A stretch of 64,000 nucleotides of DNA from Pithys albifrons albifrons (Eukaryota > Chordata > Aves > Passeriformes > Thamnophilidae): positions 37,229,523-37,293,522 of the forward strand of contig NC_092462.1 of assembly GCF_047495875.1 (NCBI RefSeq), given 5' to 3'. Of the stretch, positions 55,163-64,000 are shown piece after piece. The notes beneath the pieces were generated by a model. That model was not told the origin of the DNA. It made no database searches and saw only the letters and a list, made by a program, of their open reading frames with translations. Positions within the stretch are counted from its first letter, which is position 1; each line of letters opens with the position of its first letter. Position numbers and translations under genes: made by a program.

Positions 55163-55436
55163 GAAAGCCTGGGTAATTCTTCTCCCCTCTACTCAGCACT
55201 AGTAAGACATGTCTGGAGTGCTGTGTCTGTGTCTGAGCTCCTCACTAAAAGGGGCATACTGAAACCAGTCCAGCAAAGGACATGGAGGTGGTTAAGGGAT
55301 TGTGGTACGTTTAATGTGAGGAAAGGCTGAGGGAGCTGAGAATGTTCAGCCCAGAGAAAAGAAAGCTCAGGCTTATCCATGTGTACAAATACCTGATGGC
55401 AGGAAGGGGAGAGAAGTAAAGACAACAGATGGCATT
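55163..55436 (+). mobile_element. CR1 LINE internal fragment, plus strand
   Basis: A diverged piece of the CR1 3' coding region. It starts near ctctactcagcactagtaag, passes tctggagtgctgtgtctgtg and gaggaaaggctgagggagct, and ends near aaatacctgatggcaggaag. Both ends are missing, including the terminal repeat. The decay and loss of the 3' end suggest an older copy than those at 50.5 and 52.8 kb. Confidence 0.85.
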
Positions 55437-55974
55437 TACTATTGCTAGTTTTTATGAGAACCCCCTAAAGGATGTTGTACAAAAGAATTAGGAATCTTGG
55501 TAGCTATAGGCAGGTCCAGAGGAATAATTAAATAGTTATAAATACTGTAACATTTATCATAGGCAATTAGATTAGGAATAAAATACTGCTATGATTAGAT
55601 TAATAAAAGTGAAAAGGCAGAGTTTTGGAAATTTCTTGAGTGTAAGAAAATGTGCCAGAATAAAAAAAGTAATTTTTACATGACCTCTTCTGTTCCTGAA
55701 ATAACAGACTGGAGTGTACATAGTCTTCATAATTTGAATTCTTGTTGGTGTTCAATTTCTCTGTATTACACACTCTGGTAAGGCACAGAAAGAGGGAAGG
55801 AGAAAAGCAGATAAATATTAATGATTTTAGGCAAACCTTCATAAAAGTTTTGATAATGTCAATTGAGATACAAATGTCTACAGCAGGGGAAAATTTCAGT
55901 GGACCTCTGATAATAAACATGATCAGTAAGAAGTTCAGAATGGACATTGACTATAGTCTATGTCCTACAATGCT
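55437..55974. other. Unannotated stretch
   Basis: No recognised feature between the CR1 fragment and the large microsatellite. Confidence 0.5.
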
Positions 55975-56537
55975 TTTTCCTCCCTCCCTCCCTCCCTCCC
56001 TTCCTCCCTCCCTCCCTCCCTCCCTCCCTCCCTCCCTCCCTCCCTCCCTCCCTCCCTCCCTCCCTCCCTCCCTCCCTCCCTCCCTCCCTCCCTTCCTTCC
56101 TTCCTTCCTTCCTTCCTTCCTTCCTTCCTTCCTTCCTTCCTTCCTTCCTTCCTTCCTTCCTTCCTTCCTTCCTTCCTTCCTTCCTTCCTTCCTTCCTTCC
56201 TTCCTTCCTTCCTTCCTTCCTTCCTTCCTTCCTTCCTTCCTTCCTTCCTTCCTTCCTTCCTTCCTTCCTTCCTTCCTTCCTTCCTTCCTTCCTTCCTTCC
56301 TTCCTTCCTTCCTTCCTTCCTTCCTTCCTTCCTTCCTTCCTTCCTTCCTTCCTTCCTTCCTTCCTTCCTTCCTTCCTTCCTTCCTTCCTTCCTTCCTCCC
56401 TCCCTCCCTCCCTCCCTCCCTCCCTCCCTCCCTCCCTCCCTCCCTCCCTCCCTTCCTCCCTCCCTCCCTCCCTCCCTCCCTCCCTCCCTCCCTCCCTCCC
56501 TCCCTCCCTTCCTCCCTTCCTCCCTCCCTTCCTCCCG
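55975..56537. repeat. Compound (CCCT)n-(CCTT)n-(CCCT)n polypyrimidine microsatellite
   Basis: About 563 bp of pure pyrimidine on the plus strand, in three blocks. CCCT units fill roughly 55979-56092, with one CCTT interruption. An apparently uninterrupted CCTT block of about 304 bp (76 units) fills 56093-56396. CCCT units with a few CCTT interruptions follow at 56397-56536. All long open frames over this block (Ser/Leu/Pro-rich on the plus strand, Arg/Glu/Gly/Lys-rich on the minus) come from a 4-base repeat read in triplets and are not proteins. Repeat number may be unreliable in any assembly. Confidence 0.98.
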
Positions 56538-58303
56538 TCTTACTGAGGGCATTTTTTGTTGTTTTTTGGGTTTTTTTAACCCACCATGCTTACATTGCTA
56601 CTTTACACACTAATTACTCCTACCTACTCAGAGGTCTTGCATATTTCTTGACCCAGCAACTACAATGCCTCCGTTGCTTTCTATCACAGAGCGTGAGGCC
56701 CTATTGTACTACTGGCTGTTATGGGATATTCTTTTGAGTTCTCAGCAAGTTGTAATATTCAAACATTAATGTTGTCACTATATTTCATTGTAAAACAGCT
56801 CTCACATGTTGTTTTCTCAGGACTATTGGTTCAGATAGCAATACTTGATTCATGAACAGGTTTCAGATGAAATGTGCTGTCTTAAGGGGGAATGGAATGT
56901 GAATGCTTTTATGTTTTCAGCTGTTTGTAGCATGGTGCTTTTAGATGATTAGTCTGCTGGGGGAAAGGTATAGTTTACTTACATCAGTTTAAGTTTACAA
57001 AAATGAATCACAGCAAGGCAGGCTGATTCACATAGAATTTCTTCAGCTTGCTTACTAAGTGAAGCTCTTCCAAATAGTATGGTAATCCCTACATGACTCT
57101 AGAGAAACAAAAAATAAGGAAACTTTGAAAGTCCACAAAAACAGCTGTAGAATGAGCTAATAATATTTACAGTTATCAGTTGAGAAGAATGTATGGTAAC
57201 ATTAACTTGGTGATATGCTGAGAAACTGAAAAAACAGACTGGAATGGTGATGCAGTCTCTAAAAATCTTATACACAGCAGGATTAAAATTAGATAATTTG
57301 TAATATATTACTTAGTGGTTTTTATGCTTTTCAGTATTTACTTCTCACATAACACAGAAGAGGATTTTTTTACCATAGCTGAAAGGAAAAACACTTGAAT
57401 ATGACTTGCTAAAATTGACCTTTACTTACACATTGTGACTTTTACATGGCAGTATTATGATAAACTGACTCTAGCTTCAAATTTATTACTCAACCCTGAC
57501 CTTTGGTTATATTAGAATATTGCTTTCAACCAGACTAAATAATAATGTCTCTGTGAATGTAAGGAACTGGCAGATCTGAGATGTCAATTGCCAGCTCAAT
57601 TTTCCTTTCACCTGGGAGTACAGCATGTCATAGTGCTTTATTGATCTGAGAGTCATTAAAGTTCAGTGTTTTAACTCCAGTTTTCCACACAGTGCAATAC
57701 TGTAAAAGGGATGAAGCATGACTCCATTCAAGACTGCTCAAAATTTGGAATGTCTGTTTCACCAGAAAAAAGTATAATGATTTTAATTTTTGTTTTTCAT
57801 ACGTTGGAATAAGCACCCAAAATATCTTTAGAAAGATATTCAAAAAGATTCTTCCAAAATTATTTTGATAGATTTTGCTGATGTGTTTTATTTAATAAAA
57901 TCAGTATGAGTTGATGAAAACTGTTTAGGTAATCAGAAAATTTTCAACCTTCTGTAAGCTAGAGTATAATAATGAATAAAATCACCTTCTTGCCACTTCC
58001 GTTCATCATGCTTCAGAAGAATTAATGTATTTTTGTGTCAGAATGTCTTTCAAAGGGTGCAGCAGTTTTAGGTGTTGTTGCTTTTTCAGTAGTGACTTAA
58101 ATCAGTAGGATTCTTGCTTTCTCTAGAACTATGATTATAATCCTATAGAAAGTTGCCTTATTAAAATAAGGATTTATTTACTTAACATCTACATAAATAT
58201 CAAAGTGTTTGACAAACTATTATTTTTATTCCCTTGGTGACAGGATTCTTCTGGATACTGCATTTCTGTTAACATGCAGGTCTTAACCAATTTTTAAGCA
58301 TAG
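56538..58303. other. Unannotated AT-rich stretch
   Basis: No recognised gene or repeat downstream of the microsatellite. Confidence 0.55.
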
Positions 58304-58802
58304 CATCATTGAACAGTTTGTGTTGGAAGGGATTTGAAAGATCATCTAGTTCAAACCGCCCTGCCATGGGCAGGGACACCTCCCATTAGGCCAGCTTGCT
58401 CCATGTCCCAACCAGCCCAGCCTTGAACATTGCCAGGAACAGGGGATCCAAAACTTCTTTTGGCAAGCAGTTCCAGAGCCTCACCATCCTTACAGTAAAG
58501 TTTCTTCTGCATATTTAACCTAAATTTCCCCTCTTCCAGTTTGAACCAATTACTCCTTGTCCTATCACTACTGTTCCTGATGTAGGATCCCTCTCCGGCT
58601 TCCTTGTAGCCTCTCTTCTGAAACTGGACAATTGCTATGAGGTCTTCATGCAACCTACCCTTCTTCAGGCTGAATAGCCCAAACTTTCTCAGCTTGTTTT
58701 CATAGGAGAGGTGCTCTAGTTCCCTTATCAGCTTCTTGGCCCTCCCCTGGACTTGCTCCAGCAGTTCCACGTGTTTATGTAGAGGGTACCAGAACTGTAT
58801 GT
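58304..58802 (-). mobile_element. CR1 LINE 3' end, minus strand, with broken ORF2 tail
   Basis: A CR1 3' region of about 500 bp in reverse orientation: gtgttggaagggatttgaaa, then the ccctgccatgggcagggac block, then the ctccagcagttccacgtg end. The minus-strand frame 58351-58770 contains a recognisable CR1 ORF2 C-terminal segment (LSYENKLRKFGLFSLKKG, then DRTRSNWFKLEEGKFRLN). It then leaves the normal frame at FRLNMQKKLYCKDGEAL, so the copy is a dead fragment. It is the longest uninterrupted CR1 piece here. Confidence 0.94.
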
Positions 58803-58992
58803 CTATTCATAAAGCTCTTGTTGAGTCTCACACCAACTTGTCACATATTTCTGTCTGCTCTTTTGCTCTGTGGATGTCTTCACTATCCAAATTATTTTTG
58901 AGGTATTTGTGTTCATTGAACATGAAAGTAACTAAGTAGGTAGGTATCCATAATATACAGATATTTTAGCTAAGTATTTTCTAGAAGACATA

Positions 58993-59268
58993 GGCAGTTA
59001 AATGCCTCCCTGACATCCGATCCCATCAGATCTTGAAAGCTAAGCAGGGTCAGCCCCAGACTAATACTTGGATGGGAGACCTCCTGGGAAATACCGGGTG
59101 CTGTAGGTTCTAGTCCTGAGGACTTCACTGGCACTGTCCAAGCTTGCTCGGCCGTGGCAGATGAACCTCAGGACTTAAACAGTGGGGCCAGTTCTGCACT
59201 CACTGAGCCTCACCTAAAATCCACTGCACAGGCTGGAAGGGCCCACCCACGTGGGGACAGCCACACAC
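58993..59268 (+). mobile_element. 5S rRNA-derived SINE, copy 3 (3' internal deletion)
   Basis: The 5S-like head has an intact A-box region agctaagcagggtc (59038-59051) and a C-box region tggatgggagacctcctgg (59069-59087). The body matches copies 1 and 2 up to gtggggacagcc (59262), then jumps straight to an ACACAC tail. The segment carrying the 3' arm of the first hairpin and all of the second is missing, with GCC microhomology at the junction. The 17-bp target duplication attttctagaagacata is perfect on both sides (58976-58992 and 59269-59285), which makes this the clearest insertion and probably a young one. Confidence 0.92.
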
Positions 59269-59285
59269 ATTTTCTAGAAGACATA

Positions 59286-60745
59286 TAATTGAATTCTTTT
59301 ATTTGTTCAGTGACATTTAGTTAACAGTGGAAAAGAGAATTTCTGCCTAGATTAGCGGTGTGTAGTTTTGTGGTTTAATACTTTCTTCAAATGAAATACA
59401 TAGTGGTGGTGTTTTTAATATTTTAGGCAGTTTTGTACGTTATGTACATTTTTCCTTTCTTACTCATGGTGGATAGAAATATACTTTAAAAGCTATCAGA
59501 GCAAATTAATAAGGATGGAGATGATAAGAGAAATAAAAAGCATTGATATTGTCTTACAAATTTCAATGTCCTTCAAATTAACATTTGTTAAAACCTGATT
59601 TTGTTATTATTATACTTGAAGACACATGTAGATACTGTATATAATGATTTATGCTTTTCAACATCATCTGTAAAATTCACTAGTAGTCATTGAACCATCA
59701 CAAAGAGGTCTCCAGTCATCTTGCTTTAACATCAGAACTGCTTACAACAGATGTAAGATTTTACTAGTTTGTTGTCAGCAATAGGGTTACCTTTAAAATG
59801 TTTGAATTAAAGAAGAGGTGCTTTCTGAAAAAAAGAAATCAATATATGTGATGCATTGGAAACACCCATCAGTCAGCAAAATGTTTGTAGAAAAATATTC
59901 CAACAAATATTGCTCACTTTATTTTACTTATCAGATAAGGCCAGTATACAAGAAGCAGATTTTTATTCCAAGACTTCTAAACTAATCTCACATGAGGAAA
60001 AAAAAATCAATCATCATTTTAAGCTCTTTAGAAGACTCCGTATCTTATTTTACAAAGCAAATACTTGTTCCTATTATGATGGAGGAAATAAAAATACAAC
60101 TTTTGTCTAGAAATAACTGCTTAGCTTATTTCTGTTTTATGAGCATTTCTTCCCCCAACTGAGAATGTAGTTTAATTGCTCAATAAAAGTGTAAGGTTTT
60201 AAGACAAAAAAATCTGCTATAAAATGAAATGAGATTTTAAAAAAATATACGCTAAGCAATGTGTCAGTTCATTGTACCAGTGCTGGTGGCTCTAAGGTGA
60301 GAGTTAGGGAGTCAGATTCATTAAAACTGACTTGATGTCAGAGGAAGTTGAGGCAGCATTTTGTCCTAAGTGTACAGCATATTCTAATTCGGCAAAACTG
60401 ACACAAAAAATTGGTGGAACTGATCTCTGCTGGGGATATGAGGTCTTTATTCACAGATCACCACTTCTTCTCAAATGAAAGAGTCAGATTGCAACACTGT
60501 TCTTTGGGGGTTGTGGGTTCTGCTACATTTTTCCTGCTAATTTCATTTACTGGACAATGACAACATAGACAAACAGAATTCAGCATGTCTGCTCTGCTGT
60601 TCAAAATTAATGAAAAAACCAGTAAAACCTGGGTTTTAAATCTCCTGAGAACTGGTAGTTGGAGATGCACCACAAGGGAAGTATTTTTGCTGTAGAATTC
60701 TTACGGATTCACAGATTTGTGAATAAAGCCAGTGCCTGAGAGTTC
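59286..60745. other. Unannotated AT-rich stretch
   Basis: No recognised repeat. An 84-codon open frame at 59856-60110 includes an acceptor-like ttttacttatcag at about 59934, but no donor or protein family could be identified. Confidence 0.5.
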
Positions 60746-60871
60746 AATAAGAAGGCTACTCCACAGAAACTTGTCAGCCATTGCCTTCATCTCCATGAAG
60801 CACTTGGTAATAAGATGGCTACTCCACAGAAACTTGTCAGCCATTGCCTTCATCTCCGTGAGGCACTTGGT
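60746..60871 (+). repeat. 63-bp tandem duplication (two units, three differences)
   Basis: Units 60746-60808 and 60809-60871 are the same 63 bases with three substitutions, for example aataagaaggct against aataagatggct. Because 63 is a multiple of three, every frame stays open or closed identically in both. The plus-strand frame (60732-61076, 114 codons) repeats RLLHRNLSAIAFIS and WLLHRNLSAIAFIS. I do not recognise a protein, and the reverse strand is open over the same block, so coding status is unknown. Confidence 0.95.
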
Positions 60872-61598
60872 ACTTCTGTGCTTTAACCTTCAAACCATAA
60901 TGAGGACACTTTTTCATACTGATTTCGGCATCCTGTCAAACCAAAAGCAGCTTTTCTCAAGGACTGTGGCCAAACAGCGGTTAGAGGAACAGGCCCAGGA
61001 CTGGATGTCTAGACAAGGTTTTCCCTTCACTCTGCTTGTGCAGGAGATGGATGGTCCTGGTTCAGGTGGGACTTAGGCAACAGGATGCTACTCCCTGACA
61101 GGGTGTCAATAGGAAGCAACAGTGGGCAGCAGCACAGAGAGCAAATTTTGAGAAACCATTGATGAGACAGAAAGAGATCAAACAGAGGTTTCCAGTTCCA
61201 TTTTGATATAAAATCAGAAAACTTGGGAGTGCTTGGTGTTGTGGGTTTTAAAGAATTACTTATATATACAAAATTCAGGTATTTTATAAGCAAATGTGAT
61301 ACTAAATTTTAAACTGTGAATACTTTTCATAATCCTGGTCAAGATTAAATCATATTGATGACACAAATATTATGGATGTTTTTACACGTTTGCTTTCTGT
61401 TCTTTAATATATATTTATTTCATTGTCTGTTAAATCCTTGCACCACTAGAGAGTCTAAAATTGTTTGTTTCTAAAGCTGAAGCCAAGTGAACTTTATTAC
61501 AATGGAAACAGCATATTTTATTCTTCATTATTGTTTTGTTTCACCATTAACCTCTGTACCTCATAGCTTTTCATCTGCTACTGAACTTTGTTTTACAG

Positions 61599-61647
61599 GT
61601 TGGAGAAGAATGAATTCCATATTAATAAGTCCAATTTGAGTAACAAG
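61599..61647 (+). other. Exon-like segment (weak)
   Basis: 49 bases between an acceptor-like gaactttgttttacag and a donor-like AACAAG/GTAAAT. The open frame LEKNEFHINKSNLSNK takes its first base as the end of a split codon and finishes on a codon boundary. No family recognised. Confidence 0.2.
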
Positions 61648-63267
61648 GTAAATTCACTGGCTCTACCCTCATCCTCAACCAGGAAGCCAGGACTTTTTAT
61701 TACAGGTTGCACCCTTGAGTCTCAGTCATACGTGTTGTCAGAGAAGTATTTATCTTTACAGGAATATGCTAGCAGAATTTCTGAATCTCTCACTGTTCTT
61801 GTAATCTGTTGTTAAAATTCCATTTTGTGGATATTTCATGAATTTATGGATTTTCTCCCTGATGATGGGTTAAATCATAACAACACAGCATCTATTTCCA
61901 CACTGCTGAGTAGAAGGTGGCACAGGTTTTGACTTACTGACCACTTCAGGTTGAATCATCTACCAACAGGGAACACTTCTTTGGACTTTGGTTACTCTGT
62001 TTAATATCTCTGCTTTTCTGAGATTGATTCTGTTTCCAGATGTCCTCTGAATATTTGATGAAAATACATGCATCAAACATGTGGAAAATTCCTTATACAA
62101 ATGGAACAAGAGGAACAGGTCTCACTTGGAAAAGCTCTGGGCAGTGATACCTATTGAGGTTTCTCTCCAAAAAAAGAAATACAAGATATTATTTCATCTA
62201 TTGCAACCTTGTAAAATGTCAGTAGCACTAACCTGACTTTTCAGTTCATGTTAGCAGTTTCTCTAACATACCTTTCACACCTGAAAGAAAGAATATTTAC
62301 TATATGGGTTTTAGAAGCAATGGCTTTGAAATCAGTCATTTACACAGTAAAATTAATGGCCTTGAGTTTCAGGTCCTGAGCAGAGAAGTGCTGCTGACTT
62401 GCAGGGGAGTTCTCAGATTGCCACTAAAAGTTTTAATTCTGGATTGATGCATTTTCTCCTTCCAAATATTCCATGTAATGTATAAAAAAGGTGATGATGT
62501 TCATTCTTTTAGCTACTTCTGGCACTTCAGAAAAAAAGAAGTGCCATCTTTCTTCCTTTGTTCTAGAATCTGGCACCTTTCATTAAAGATATCTGGACAC
62601 TATCTATTACGATCATAAAGTGAAAGTTTAAAAAACTATTATGCCTGTTTTTACAACTGTATGCTTTCAGTTTTCCACTTTTCATAGGTCTTGATAATTG
62701 AGTATATAAAAGACACAGTTCATGTTTGCTACTGAGATTGCAGCTAAATATTTAATTTCACTTAAGTTTCCATGCTATTCTCACCTATTTTTGTGTGTCA
62801 AGTCAAATATTTATTAGTGAAATGTGTTATTGTATTATAGGCATCTCAGTAAAGGTGTATGCCTTCCCACATACAACTTTTATGACTAAATGCCCTATGA
62901 TTCTCTGAATTAATTTATCATTCAGAATTTCAAATGTTTTTTGAATAATGTTTCAATAACTCAATGTTCTACCAAAGAACTTTTTCACACACTTTGGTAT
63001 TTCAAAGAAGCGTCATGGTGAGTGATCAAGGTTGTGAGTGACTTAAAACATTGGGGGAATTACCTTCTTTAATCCTGATAAAATTATATTGTAAATAATG
63101 CACTCATTCATTTTGAATAAACATTACAAAATTTGAAATTAATTGGTACTGATTCTCTCACTATGTCATTTTTCTGAAGCAGCTTCAGTACTCAGTCTGA
63201 GGCATTTTGCCGTGCTTTTTGGTGCATAAATTATAGAGATGTACTTTGATATTATATTTCATTTTAG

Positions 63268-63405
63268 AAAGCCTCAACCACTGATTGGAAGGAATCCTAC
63301 TTTTCTTCAGGACATGTAGGACTCAGCAGACAGAAGTGGAAGAAACTTTTTTATTTTGCTCTGTCAAAACAACTGGATCAGTTAACGAAGCAGACAAAGT
63401 ATTGA
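63268..63405 (+). other. Exon-like segment with stop codon (weak)
   Basis: It follows an acceptor-like atatttcattttag and stays open for 45 codons (KASTTDWKESYFSSGHVG onward, rich in Lys near the end) to a TGA at 63403-63405. Its starting phase is compatible with the end of the segment at 61599-61647. I do not recognise the sequence and see no clear poly-A signal soon after, so a terminal coding exon is only a possibility. Confidence 0.18.
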
Positions 63406-64000
63406 AGAGGTATCCATCTACACCTTAAAGCAGAGATAGATAATTCTTTGTTGTTCGTTGTATTTGATGTAATTAGGATATATTTTTTTCAGTAATTCTG
63501 GATGCATTCAAGTTGTAAGTGGCTCAGGATAACATAGTGAATTATTATACTGTTGGTCTATACTGAAAGCTTTATGAGCAGTTCTGCATCTTGATTTGTT
63601 AAAGGAAGATAAAACCACATAAAAGTCAAGCTGAAAGGTACAAAAAGCATTACTGCTTTGTTTTTCATATTTATGAAGCACTGAACTGTAGAGTACTCTA
63701 ATGATAGCTTGTATTAATTTTAACAAACTTGAAAATCTTGCTGACTAATCTAACATTTAGATGCTTTTTCATTCTGTTTCTCATCAACCTTTAGCTTTTT
63801 GCTGGAGGCACCCCATTTGTTATGTTAGTGTAAGTAGATAATCACAAACAGTGGTAAAAGGAAACACCACCACTGGTAAAGCTAAGAGGCTTTTAAAAGC
63901 GTCATCCCATTCAGCTACAAAAAAATTAATCTAAATTAAAATACATGGATTGTGAATATACCATTTTTATTTACACAAACACCCTCCTTTTTTATTTTTT

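Larger units (their letters stand above)
60872..64000. other. Unannotated stretch with weak exon-like segments
   Basis: Mostly unique AT-rich DNA. Two exon-like segments are listed separately, and a third (62040-62118) is described under findings. None can be tied to a gene. Confidence 0.5.

Noticed and set aside
55742..56737. 331-codon open frame (and 195-217-codon frames on both strands) over the microsatellite
   Set aside because: A four-base repeat without stop triplets is open in all frames. The Ser-Leu-Pro and Arg-Glu-Gly repeats are artefacts.
1..64000. CRISPR arrays, operons or phage-like modules
   Set aside because: No regularly spaced direct repeats with unique spacers and no dense gene strings. 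The sequence is vertebrate in character throughout.

Overview
This window looks like AT-rich, gene-poor nuclear DNA from a passerine bird. No complete protein-coding gene can be supported. Three things point to a passerine: chicken-repeat-1 (CR1) LINE 3' ends in both orientations; a SINE with a tRNA-Ile-like head and a CR1 tail (12449-12602), which matches the architecture of the passerine family TguSINE1; and several avian-type retroviral solo LTRs. I see no operons, bacterial signals, tRNA genes, functional rRNA genes or CRISPR arrays. The stretches between repeats are best read as intergenic or long-intron sequence.

Layout. 1-12 kb: unique AT-rich DNA holding an LTR with a 5-bp target duplication (1112-1737), the first copy of a 5S-rRNA-derived SINE (6539-6854, minus), and a probable LTR with a 6-bp duplication (10911-11585). 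12-18 kb: the tRNA/CR1 SINE, then an LTR-like element (16912-17600). 18-34 kb: long unique desert. 34-41 kb: second 5S-SINE (33985-34298), a (GA)35 microsatellite, a relative of the 17-kb LTR (37360-38330), and a CR1 split by a 752-bp GC-rich solo LTR inserted antisense with a 6-bp target duplication. 41-55 kb: unique DNA with three CR1 fragments. 55.9-56.5 kb: a 563-bp three-block CCCT/CCTT polypyrimidine microsatellite. 58-59.3 kb: a minus-strand CR1 3' end and the third 5S-SINE (58993-59268). 59.3-64 kb: unique DNA with a 63-bp tandem duplication and a few weak exon-like segments.

The most notable content is the 5S-SINE family. Three dispersed copies share a 5S-like head with recognisable internal pol III promoter boxes, a roughly 190-bp body unrelated to CR1, two hairpins near the 3' end, and a short ACATAC-type microsatellite tail. 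All are flanked by direct repeats of 9-17 bp. The body and tail are unlike CR1, so a different LINE, plausibly of the RTE clade, probably mobilised them. That is inference. If the partner is the bird RTE known as AviRTE, a suboscine passerine would be a reasonable guess for the host, but the window alone does not prove it.
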